DNA from: Petrosia ficiformis | Lineage: Eukaryota > Porifera > Demospongiae > Haplosclerida > Petrosiidae | DNA: 64,000 nucleotides | Assembly (NCBI GenBank): GCA_947044365.1 | Contig: OX345636.1 | Span: 7,398,001-7,462,000 of the forward strand | Direction: 5' to 3' | In this document: positions 37,191 to 48,290 of the stretch, piece by piece | Layout of the letters: each line of letters opens with the position of its first letter | Numbering within the stretch: position 1 is the stretch's first letter | Translations under genes and position numbers: made by a program | The notes under the pieces: model-generated | Told to the model about the DNA's origin: nothing | Database searches by the model: none | The model's input: the letters and a program-made list of their open reading frames with translations, nothing else

Positions 37191-40100
37191 ATCCCCCATC
37201 TCCTTTTCCATCTCCATAGCCAATGCTTCGATGCTTATATTTTATATCATCTACTGTTATATCATGAATGAATCATACTTTTGATATTTTTAGTGTCTGG
37301 ATATTCATATTTATAATGTAAAGTAATGTATTACCTCATTATATTGATTTAAGTAACTACTAACTAACAGACTTAGTGTTTATATTATCTGTTCAGTACT
37401 ATACAAGATAAGAAATATGAACACAATCATCATCTATCATCATTTTATTATAATTATTGATTTGACTAGTTCAGTTTATGTGCAGATATAAAATGAATAT
37501 CATAACATTAAAAATCCATTCATATATATAGTAATTAAATGAATATTCAGATAGAATGGATATTCATTCCAGTCCTAGTACATAGTCATATAGAATATTA
37601 ATATCATTATGATAGAAGGACAAAGGTTGGTTGTGTTCAAATACAAATGTTTATCATAGTGTGGTTGTATTGAATGAGATTATTAACACAAAACATGTGA
37701 TCCATCCTACAACTGATAGTTGTGTATATTAATAAACACTGAGTGTAGTATAAATATATTTCAATCAGTTCAGTGAATAGTGAAGAGTACATTTCACTGA
37801 ATATAAATGTAATTATACACATGTAATGATAAATCATTCATATTAGTATAGTAACATATTATAATCTAAACTAAACCTATTAAATTATATTAATGATTAT
37901 CCATAATGTGATGATCATAATCATAACCAGTATTCTTATTATTAAATCACTACATGTCTTGTAATATACTATAGTATAAAACTATTATATATGAAGTTAT
38001 CACATTATTCATTAGCTAACTGTAAACTACAAGACAATGTATAAACATGACTATGAATATAATTATGATGTAATTATCATTTGTTATCACTATAGATATC
38101 TGTCGCCTGATTTTATAAGGAACATACTTCAGGGAAATACTACCTGGTACCTGGATCAAAATGGTTGCTCATATCAGAGGAAATTGTAGGTATGGTTCAT
38201 ATAATATATACATGTACTATGGATGATGATGTCATACTAAATTACGTGCTTCTAAAATATAAATTAAGTAGTACTGCTACAGCAATAAAAGCAATGGTGA
38301 GAAGATATAGCTCCTGAAAGATGAAGCCTAGTCTTTCAAATACTGAATCTAACAATTCTTGTTAATGAGACTAATACATTTGTAAGGTAACAGGTGATGT
38401 TATTTTCCTGCTACACAGACTATTAATGTGTCTATCCAGGTTCATTTAACAGTCAGTTATAACAGATTTCATAACTCATAATGTCTGAATGAGTTATGAG
38501 TAGATATCTAATGAATCTTAATAGTCATGATGAATATATTATACATATAATAAAAATAATTGTGAATACCAACATTTATATCCACAACAATATTGACATA
38601 GGATGAGATATACTATGTTGTCATAGCAACATAATTGATTTTGTAGGAGGTATATCACTCCTGTTTGCAGATATATAACTAGGACTATGTATACATGTAG
38701 ATAATAATAATTTATACATGTCTATATATGTATTTCATACCAGAAGCTCATGAAAGGGAATGACTCCAACACAAATTATAGTAATTACACAAGTGATGTT
38801 TCTTATCCTAGTATCCAGTTTAGGTTACATGTTCCTATTATAATTCAGAACTAGATATCATGTATAATATACTATGTCTATAGTAACTACCTGTGCATGT
38901 GGTATACATGTGTTTTATACATTTTGTATGTATCTATTAGTTAAAATAAGACATGGTAAATTCTACCAAATCAAATTTCAAAGTGTGTATGTATTTATCT
39001 TAAGTTCAGTACAATCATCTGTGTCTCATTATATTTGTATGGAAATCCTGTTGATGAGCTTCTGTGTGTTACTATGCACATGTGTACTTTATAATCAATA
39101 GTATGTGGTTAGTTATATCTTGTGTTAGGGATATATGTACATGTAATAATTATGATCTTCTCCTATCTTGATCACTGTGTGGTAATGATTCACTATATCT
39201 ATAGTCCTGGTAACAGGATCAATTGAAATATATGATTTTTCTAGAATTGATAATTGAATTTGGTCATTCCAATCAAACTTATAATCACACCTAAGCTCAT
39301 AAAGGAATCATACATACATCTTGATAGCTAGTCGAGGTGGACTATAACTGAAATGATTTAATTGCAAACATTCCTGTCTTATTGCCTGGACTATAGACAC
39401 AGTGGTTTGATTTTACATGTACATGTACATTGTATGACATGAGTGTATGGGAATGAGACTGTGTAATAATACATGTACGTATGTCATATGAACAGATGTT
39501 GTATATTGTCAGTATATTAATACTCTTATCTACAAGTACATGTAACTTGTGATATTTACTAGTAACATAATTATAAAGTCTATAAAGACACATTAGTTTA
39601 CTAAATCATATACATGTATATACTCAGGAGCGCATGAACCCCTCCGAAGGTGGGGAAGGAGCGTACAACTGCAAACACTAAGCAAACAAGGTGGAGGCGC
39701 TACGTGGCTGACAATACACAAAATTAAATCACATTGGTAGTTAGGAATTAGATAAGCTTTTTGGGTTCATTGTTAATTATAAATGAAATGGTAATGTACA
39801 GACCAGAAGTAGACAAAACAGGAGTAGATAGAACACAACAAGTCAATATCAAGTATAATAGATAATGAGTATGTGTTTAATTAATCACATGATGTATATA
39901 ACAATTATGTGTAAGAAACAAAATGGTTTGTGTAATTTGTGTTGATACAATTTATATTACATAAAGTGTGTGTATTAAATATAAAACAATGAATCATGTC
40001 AAATATGTAAATATCAACTTGTAAATTTCATGTTCTTCTCTTATAATTATAATTATCACTAATTACAATCCAATTATCTGTACATCACTAATTATAATAT

Positions 40101-40678
40101 TATAAATCTCTTCCTGATGTTACATGTAATCATAATATTGTCCTGATTCATGTACTCCTGTTTCATATAATCACATTTCATCTACTAATTAATTTCCATT
40201 TATATATTATATATGAGTCTGGTTGAGTTATTATGTGTACAAGACAGTATCTAGAGACATGTATCTGTATCCCAACTGATACACAAGGTTTAGAGAGGAT
40301 TAAAGTTTGTGAGATTATTCTGCTTATAATTATATTAAAATTAATGATAATACATGAATTACAAGTAGATGAAATGTGAGTAGACAAAACAGGAGTAGAT
40401 GAACCTGTTCTAAATAGTAATCATGAGAGGTGACATTATTAGTAAACGTATTATAATATCAGTTACATAACATAATAATAATTGATACAGATAACAGCTG
40501 ATAATGATTACTGATCCAATTATCAATACTTCACTAATTCAATATTATTATCAAACATGTGATGTACTAGTTATGTAATTTTAATAATGTGTGTAATAAT
40601 ATCATGTTACTACAAAGGGTCTATATGTATACATGTACATGTATGTAATGTTATATAATATACAATATGTTTTATTAC
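37191..40678. other. intergenic, no gene supported
   Basis: About 3.5 kb of AT-rich sequence. A conserved-looking patch at 38095-38200 (CGCCTGATTTTATAAGG ... CATATCAGAGGAAATTG) has splice-like flanks but no uninterrupted frame. At 39627 TCAGGAGCGCATGA matches the terminus of the TIR element at 56325-57085, a possible solo end. GACAAAACAGGAGTAGAT recurs at 39812 and 40383. Confidence 0.45.
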
Positions 40679-41192
40679 CTGTATGTATGATAACTTTAGA
40701 CACTCTGAAACATAGTGTGTCGTTATGAAGGTATTCTGTGTTGTTATCAGCATTGTAGGGTAGACTTGAGTGTGGAATGAACTGTCCTTTAGTCCTTGAC
40801 CGTGGTTTCTGTCCATCAAGTAGTTTTGTACGATCTTCTATTGGTAGATTATAGTGTTGAATGATTGTCTCCACATGTCCATTATCCTCCCTCCAGTTCA
40901 GCAATTGAATAGTAATCTCACTATTCAATGGCCAATTCAAATTCTCATCATACTCCCCCTTCATGAGATGTACACCTACACTTATGTGAGTATTTATACC
41001 ATCAAGAGCACCATTAGCGTCAACACGTAGTTGTAATTTATATCCATTTGTTGTGGAGTAAAAAGGTACACTATACCAGATATCACCAACTCTCTTGTGT
41101 TCATTGTAGTTGAACATTGTAATTGCACATGGAGGGAGGAGGTGTGGGGACTGAGTCTCAGGAGGGATATACCAGATTGGTATATCAGTACC
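40679..41192 (-). CDS. MATH-domain exon of a TRAF-like gene (internal)
   Basis: Bounded by the acceptor ATCATAG (exon starts 41192) and the donor ACAG/GTAATA (exon ends 40679), both in phase 1. It encodes IPIWYIPPETQSPHLLPP, then VGDIWYSVPFYSTTNGYKLQ, THISVGVHLMKGEYDENLNW, LLNWREDNGHVETIIQHYN, TKGQFIPHSSLPYNADNN and LCFRVSKVIIH, a complete MATH/TRAF-C fold. The frame is intact. The next exon downstream was not identified before the 37-40.6 kb stretch, and no upstream exon was found in 41.2-45 kb. It may be linked by splicing to the terminal exon at 35.3 kb, though the pogo insertion lies between (inference). Confidence 0.85.
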
Positions 41193-41509
41193 TATGATAA
41201 TAAATATAATAGTTAATACATAAAATTAATTTACATAATTATAATATCTTCATGAGGTATAGTAACTATACTATTATTAGTAATGTGTAAATATATTTGA
41301 ATAGTATATCATGAAAAGAAGTGGTCACAATATAACTGATCAGGAATGTGTAATTATAATAATTATGTGAGTGTTGTATATAATAGATATGTTTAATATA
41401 CTATACTTTTATGTATAGTTTAATAACTAGCATAACAATAATTATTAATATACTAGTTAATTACAATTATAGTATGTGGATATTGTATGTAATTGTTATA
41501 TCATACATG
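41193..41509. other. intron or intergenic, no feature
   Basis: AT-rich sequence upstream of the MATH exon acceptor; nothing recognised. Confidence 0.45.
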
Positions 41510-41965
41510 TACCTCTGATCTCCACATGTAATATATTGTTATTGATGGTATGGTGTCATCACAGTATCAATATATTACATGTGTACATGTGTACGTATGC
41601 TATATCTGTTTTGTACATGTAGCATGGAAATGAAGTGGAAATGTTATTCCTTTCCTGAAGTTTTGTAATGGTTTATGGATTCATTCCTTATTTTGTAAAG
41701 AATAGACCTGTTAATTGTAGAATGTCATCATTCTGTCAACATTTATCATGTGTCACTCACTACAAGTGCTTATGAAACATGATGTTTGTGTCCCTTTGAT
41801 AATGGGTGTATAATTGGGATTTAAAATGTTTTGTTATTAATATCAGGTGTTATTAATTGTTTCACATACATCATGTATTTGTACTTGAGTATTCAATTAC
41901 ATGTACACAGTGTAACATGTATAATCAGGTTCATGTTTCATGTATATATCCTGACAGGGGTAGGG
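41510..41965. repeat. segmental duplicate, copy 1
   Basis: Shared with 43690-44165 over about 460 bp, including GTAGCATGGAAATGAAGTGG, CATTTATCATGTGTCACTCA and GATAATGGGTGTATAATTGG in the same order. The 82-bp array lies between the two copies. Just inside the left edge both copies have an imperfect palindrome around AATATATT...AATATATT. Confidence 0.9.
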
Positions 41966-42439
41966 TTTATATCATACTATTGTAGTATAGTATCATAATA
42001 ACATCTAATATTATTTCATGTGTTTATTTACATGAAGTACAAGTCTATAATTGTTATTATGACATATATCATAATTTGGAATTAATTCACAAGAAAAGTA
42101 AAAAAGTTCAACAGTTGAAGTGTGTATACAAATTTAACAATTATTATACAATGTACTCAATTTTCTATTCACTGCACATGTAGCAAGTTTCCATAGGAAC
42201 CGTATACATGTATTTCTAATAGAGTGTCATCTCATGTGTATAGGTACATGTATGTCATCTATATTGTCAGATAGATTTATGATAGCATAAACAAAAGATA
42301 ATACATTGTTATCATAAATACATGTTTACTATGGAAACATGTTACTTGTATTTACATTTTAGTAGCTAATCACATGTACATATTTACCAATAAAGCTACT
42401 ACATCTGTGTTTTATACAAAATTATATGTGCTATTCAAT

Positions 42440-43030
42440 ACGCCCCTTCTAAATGAAACCCTATTGTACATGTACATGTATTATTATCTTAACAGGTCCT
42501 ATTGACTCCTGTGCTATTGAATACCCCCCTTCTAATGAAACCCTATTGTACATGTACATGTATTATTATCTTAACAGCCCCTATTGACTCTTGTGCTATT
42601 GAATACCCCCCTTCTAATGAAACCCTATTGTACATGTACATGTATTATTATCTTAACAGGTCCTATTGACTCCTGTGCTATTGAATACCCCCCTTCTAAT
42701 GAAACCCTATTGTACATGTACATGTATTATTATCTTAACAGCCCCTATTGACTCTTGTGCTATTGAATACCCCCCTTCTAATGAAACCCTATTGTACATG
42801 TACATGTATTATTATCTTAACAGGTCCTATTGACTCTTGTGCTATTGAATACCCCCCTTCTAATGAAACCCTATTGTACATGTACATGTCTTATTATCTT
42901 AACAGGTCCTATTGACTCCTGTGCTATTGAATACCCCATTCTAAATGAAACTCTGCTACATGTACATTGTATATGTACATGTACTTGTATTATCTTACTT
43001 TACCAACAGGTCCTATTGACTCCTGTGCTA
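42440..43030. repeat. 82-bp tandem repeat, about seven copies
   Basis: CTATTGACTC starts copies at 42499, 42581, 42663, 42745, 42827 and 42909 (period 82), then 43013 after a longer last unit. Successive units partly alternate ACAGGTCCTA and ACAGCCCCTA, suggesting a two-unit higher-order repeat. Each unit carries TATTATCTTAACAG, an acceptor-like word, and CATGTACATGTA. Confidence 0.95.
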
Positions 43031-43035
43031 TTGAT

Positions 43036-43400
43036 TTGGCGAGAATTATGACCAGTAAGAAGTTGCGTCATTCCTGGGGGCTAGGTCAATTAATGGGTGT
43101 GGTGGTAAAGAACGCACACTCGAGACCAGCAGAAAGAAAGCTGCCTTAGCTAAGTAGCTTACGTAGAAACTGGTACTACTAGCTACATGTAGCTATTCTG
43201 CCTGAAATATATTCCTACAAGGTCCTTTGAAAGGTCAGGAGAGTAGATAATGAAAATAATAACTATAATAAGCTGTTATCTTTCATGCTTGATAAAGTCA
43301 GCCATGATTACTGAATGCTGGACATCACAAAGCAGTCATAGGGATACTTTGATCTTCACTTAAATTTGTAAAGCAATCATAGGGATTTTTTTTTTCTCTA
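43036..43400. repeat. dispersed repeat, best-preserved plus-strand copy
   Basis: Includes TGCGTCATTCCTGGGGGCTA, CAATTAATGGGTGTGG, then GATAAAGTCAGCCATGATTA, GAATGCTGGACATCACAAAG and GCAATCATAGGGAT. The region 58500-58830 has the same blocks in inverted order and orientation, and 32848-33095 is a diverged copy. No coding capacity recognised. Confidence 0.8.
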
Positions 43401-43689
43401 TAATTATACACTTGTTATAATAATGTTAATTATATAGTATGTGGTGTTGGTTATAATAGATATATAATATTCTACATGTTATGTATAATTATAATTAAAC
43501 AATACTCACATATTTTAGTTTAGGAACTAACAACTATTGCTCTACCTAAATTCCAAATTTAATTAGTTTCCTGTTCAAAATGACTAGTAAAAAACATTTA
43601 AATGTAAGCATTTGACCAAATTATTATTTGACAAATAACTGATTTTCATATCCATAAGTCACATATGAGTGTTGTTTGTAATAGTTATA

Positions 43690-44165
43690 TAATACATGTA
43701 CCTACAAGTGCCACATGGAATATATTTTTATTGAGATTGTGGTCACTGTTGTATCATCACAGTGATAATATATATTCCATGTGTACATGTGGAGGTATAC
43801 TATAACTGTTTTGTACATGTAGCATGGAAATGAAGTGGAAATGTTATTCCTTTCCAGTAGTTATGGAATGGTTTATGGATTCACTCCTTATCTTGTAAAT
43901 AGACCAGTTAATTGTCGAATGTCATCTTTCTGTCAACATTTATCATGTGTCACTCACTACAAGTGATTATGAAACATGATACATGTATTTGTGTCCCTTT
44001 GATAATGGGTGTATAATTGGGATTTAAAATGTGTTGTTATTAATATCAGGTGTTATTAATTGTTTCACATGCATCATGTATTTGTACTTTAGTATTCAAT
44101 TACATGTACACAGTGTAACATGTAAAATCAGGTTCATGTTTCATGTATATATCCTCACTGGGGTA
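43690..44165. repeat. segmental duplicate, copy 2
   Basis: Counterpart of 41510-41965, offset about 2.2 kb. Confidence 0.9.
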
Positions 44166-45690
44166 GGTCATACTATCATACATATGGAGGAGGTTAGTAC
44201 CTATATATAACAGTAGCCCATGTAAGAATAAACTGTTCAATGATATGCAGGAGTGTTTGACATCTGTATTACACACTGTACTAGTTATGTTATACATGTC
44301 AACCCAACAAGTGTTTAGGAGTACATAATATATTTATGATATAAATGGTCACTATTATCAGTATTGAAAAATGTGCCAAGTGGGTGTGTTTAGGTGTGGT
44401 TTAATCAATAATCAATCATTACACATGGTGCGCAGAAAGTTGATAATTAGACCTACGTATGTACATTATGATGATATAACTTTAGGATATGAAACGTATT
44501 TAGTATAATACTGGTATAATATATTACTTATTATTACTGGATCACATGATCTAGTAAATGGTTACATATTATAATCACAGCTGCTGTTATTATTTTCCTG
44601 TCCATTCATTGTTGTTCATATTATAACTAGTAATAGGTATATTGAACAGTTGAGACAACATTTTTTACAGTATAACAATCATTAACTATTATGAACTAAC
44701 ACTTACGCACACCTCATCATACCATATCTTTTTATTAAAGTATAATGATAATAATAATTATTATTAACTCGTGTCATACCAGGATATAATAGGATCAAAT
44801 GAAATGTGTAATTGTAACATACATGTACATGTAACATAACAGGGTATCATAATGTGGATAGGTCTATATGAGTATAGATAATGTTATTTGCATTGTACTA
44901 AATAAACTTACAAGTTCTAATTTACAAGAGTCATGTACTGTTTATCAATAACACATTAACCAGTAATGTAATTATATTACATATGATAATGAAGTGACTA
45001 TATATACATGTATTATATAAAGTACATGTAATTGAATAATATATCCTATTAGAGGTTATTTGATTACATCATTTACATGATAATACATAAAAAGTAAACT
45101 GTGTCACACTGTGAGTCTGATATTTTGAGTGGTAAACTACTATACAAAACAATAATAACAGTATCCATTACATGTACTTGTTGTGTTCTACTACTGGTAA
45201 TATAATGTTGATAAAACCCTTTAGTCTGGTAGTTCCTAAGTGTAGTTGAATAACATACTAGGTATATATGATTACAACTATTCTGTTTCCACATAATACA
45301 ATAGAATCAAGCTTTCTTTTACCACTCATTTTATGAAGAATATCTGGTATATCCCAGAGTATGAAATATTGTGACATCATTTAAATAACCTCTCAACTAT
45401 TTAAAAGAAGCTGGTAATTATCATTCATATTTTTAATCCTCATTTATTATGTACATGTATTGTATTTGTATTGACCTCTTCATGATGAGATCATGTAGAT
45501 ATAATCAAAGATTGATATTAATATAAATGATGTTACTGACATGCTAAGTGAGGGTTGGTTCTGCTGGTTAGTCTACTGTTCATCAGCTTATAGTCCAGTT
45601 AGATATTTGAGAAGATAGAAACAGCTGATTTTGAAACTAGTTTTGGAATTACATGTAGTACAATGCTATGCTCTTCTGCCATCAAGGTAT
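44166..45690. other. intergenic, no gene seen
   Basis: AT-rich sequence; short minus-strand frames at 44100-44297 and 45073-45294 show no domain. Confidence 0.5.
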
Positions 45691-45745
45691 CTGGTGGCGT
45701 AAAAGTGCCTGACTAGATACCAGAAGTTCCATGGTTCAATCCCCA
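45691..45745 (+). other. tRNA-like (SINE-type) promoter remnant
   Basis: GGTTCAATCCC at 45733-45743 fits the pol III B box, and GTGGCGTAAAAGTGCCTGAC about 35 bp upstream is a weak A-box candidate. A T-rich tract (TTATTTTATTTTATTATTTT) follows. The cloverleaf does not fold convincingly, so this is at most a decayed tRNA-derived element. Confidence 0.3.
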
Positions 45746-45839
45746 TTCATAGTCCATGCAGACTTATTTTATTTTATTATTTTTTCTAATACACATGTAC
45801 ATGTACCTTATGATATTAGCCTTATGTCTAAAGTAAACT

Positions 45840-46150
45840 AGTGTTTAATAGTACATGTACATATATAGTAATACTTGTGCATGTACATACTGGATTGGAT
45901 ATACATGTACATGTATATAGGTGTTTAGTATTGATGTTGTACAGGTAGTGTTTAATATTATATATAGCAATACATGTACACACTGGATATACATGTACAT
46001 GTATAGGTGTTTAGTATTGATATTTTACAGGTAGTGTTTAATATTATATATAGTAATACATGTACACACTGGATATACATGTACATGTATAGGTGTTTAG
46101 TATTGATGTTGTACTGGTAGTGTATACATGTATTATCATGTAAGTGTTGA
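45840..46150. repeat. tandem repeat of about 90-96 bp (variant of the 50.6-54 kb array)
   Basis: GGTGTTTAGTATTGATGTT recurs at about 45919, 46006 and 46092, with TACATGTACACACTGGATAT between. The same phrase is the core of the 112-bp array at 50.6-54.1 kb. Confidence 0.88.
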
Positions 46151-47160
46151 TACAAGTCACATGTACATGTACACTGTATATAAGTGTCACTTTGTTTGTA
46201 TATTACTTGCTACATGTGATTGATTAGGTGTAAGTGATCCAACAGTAGCTGCATGTGTCAGTATACATGACTTACAGCTGGCAGTGAATAAAGTTTCAGC
46301 AGTTGTATTCAATTTGTGGTTTATACATGTACATGTATGGTTGGTTTAATTTACTGGACCATGTAGTTTTGGTATATAATTATAATTATTTTAAATAATG
46401 TTTACAAAGAGATTTCTGAGCTAACATGATGTTTATGCAAACTTTATTTTATAATAAGTAGAAGTAGACATCTGCTTGTGACCAAGCTATAAACACAGAC
46501 AAAACAAAATTAGTATCTAATAGATTACTCATATATTTTGACTTCCCATTACTATTAGCTACTGATGTGCAGTGATTTCCCCCTGTATTTCCCAATGGTC
46601 TTTGTAAATATTTATTATGATTGTACATGTATATATATATATATATATAATATTGCAAATAATATGATTATATATTGGCACAAACAGTGGTCTGATCAAA
46701 ACAACACCAACAGGAATAATGGATACATTCACACCATGTTTGTGAACTGATCAAATGTAATGTTTATCAAATGTTTACTATTAGATGTTTTCTATAGTAA
46801 GCTCTATTTGGTTGTATTCAATAATTCAGTATACTCCAGTATTTTAGTGTTTTCAACATAGTGGTGCTGGCACGAAAATCAAAGGATATTTAATTGCATT
46901 CCTTTGATCATGTCAAAGGGAAATGACATTGCATAGAGTAGTGCAACACCTCTCTTCAACTCTTTAGCTAGAACCTTGCATTAATCTTCTCAATAGGAGA
47001 GATGTATATCTGAACTAACAATTTGAGTTTACATAATACAGAGTGTAATGTCATTTCTAAATGAGACTTTTAATTTGTGCTCTGAAGTGCCACATTAAGA
47101 TTGATGTTTATGTATCACATGACATTTCACATGATTGTATATAATTTTCATTATACTAGT
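46151..47160. repeat. segmental duplicate, continuous copy
   Basis: Collinear blocks: 46151-46430 match 54065-54355; 46450-46800 match 55908-56265; 46840-47160 match 57293-57610. Shared words include AAGTGATCCAACAGTAGCTG, CATCTGCTTGTGACCAAGCT and CTCAATAGGAGAGATGTATA. Here the blocks are nearly contiguous. In the other copy they are split by insertions, so this copy shows the pre-insertion state. Confidence 0.88.
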
Positions 47161-47189
47161 ATTAACATTTGGGGAATCAGATATACAAT

Positions 47190-47600
47190 AAGCTAAGCTG
47201 ACTTCTCCGGTTACAACACATAACCGGAAAAAGAGGTTGGTAATATCGCAAGGGCCACTCCCCTATGTCATTGACTATTACATGTATGTAGCACAGCAAA
47301 GCATGTTTGTGAGTACCCCTAGCCACTTTAGCATCGCTAGGATGAGGGTACCGTGCTTGGACCAGCAGAGTCGGTACCCCTAGCAAATTAGCATCACTAG
47401 GATGAGGGTACCATGCTGCTAAACTCAGAGGTAGCATGACCTTACTCAGTCACACCCCCCTAGCCATGTCCAATAATGGCATACCCAGCTAACCCACACC
47501 TACATTTAGATAGGGGAGTGTATGTCGGCACCCGACATCCTCCAGTAGTGCATTCATGCACTACACTCCCCAATCAGGACGTACACCCATAGATATACCT
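47190..47600. repeat. GC-richer structured insert
   Basis: Contains a hairpin TTCTCCGGTTACA...TAACCGGAAAA (47203-47230), a direct duplication of about 68 bp built on TTAGCATCGCTAGGATGAGG and GGTACC(C/G) words (47315-47420), CACCCCCCTAGCC-type runs, and the three-way palindrome at 47513-47571. It lies between two segmental-duplication blocks and contrasts with the AT-rich surroundings, so it may be an inserted non-autonomous element. No termini identified. Confidence 0.55.
47513..47571. other. three-way-junction palindrome
   Basis: The outer stem GGGGAGTGTA (47513-47522) pairs with TACACTCCCC (47562-47571). Inside are two perfect hairpins: TGTCGG/CCGACA with loop CAC (47523-47537), and GTAGTGCA/TGCACTAC with loop TTCA (47545-47564, sharing three bases with the outer stem). 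The hammerhead core words (CTGATGA and GAAA) are absent. Confidence 0.8.
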
Positions 47601-47844
47601 GTACTAATTTGTGTACCTATGAGACCCACTCTACCCAACAACTAGTATGTGAGGTAGACTTACAGCTCAACTTGCAAGTAAACTAATACCATAGGAAAAA
47701 CAAATTGAAATGTTTTAAATTGTGTACATCAAACATAAACATAAACATAGGACATTTCTGAACACAAAGGTTAGTATCCTTATTATAATTGTGTCCGGGA
47801 CCAGGGGACTTTATTTGGTCATGAGCCAATCATGAGACATTTAT

Positions 47845-48290
47845 GTGTGCATACTCACACATAACAACATCTTTTTTGATAGTGACAACATGTTTATCAT
47901 GAGGATTATTTCCCTCTCACTCTATAACTATTTTTTTTCTCAAATAATTGGATATCAAAATCTATCTTCAGCTTATATTAATCCACATTTACCATTTTCT
48001 CATAGCATGTTAACCAATGAGCACCAATACACCTCTACCAACATATCTGATAGCTGTATGGCTCTGTGATAAACAGTCTTATAGGTTATGATAATTTCAT
48101 CACATGACCTTTAAACACTCGCATTTCATAATATTTGATATCCAGGGAAATGGATATCACATTTAGTGGGCTTCCTATATGTACAGTGTATATAGAAAAT
48201 GACAGAAATGTGAGACGATGAGAGAATTACTAGTCATTAGGGGCAGTATGTTAGTCAGGGCATGATCACTGAACCATAGTGTGTATGTAC
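47845..48290. repeat. segmental duplicate of 62185-62625
   Basis: About 440 bp with high identity, including GATAGTGACAACATGTTTAT, GATATCCAGGGAAATG and GATGAGAGAATTACTAGTCA. The small frame at 47845-48069 lies within it and is not conserved as an ORF. Confidence 0.92.

Noticed and set aside
38095..38200. Possible exon with splice-like flanks
   Set aside because: All frames I read contain stops on both strands.
47513..47571. Hammerhead ribozyme or tRNA
   Set aside because: The three-way fold is clear, but the hammerhead core words and tRNA consensus boxes are absent.
47845..48069. Short plus-strand ORF
   Set aside because: It is part of a segmental duplicate; the copy at 62.2 kb carries several changes and no matching open frame was listed there.
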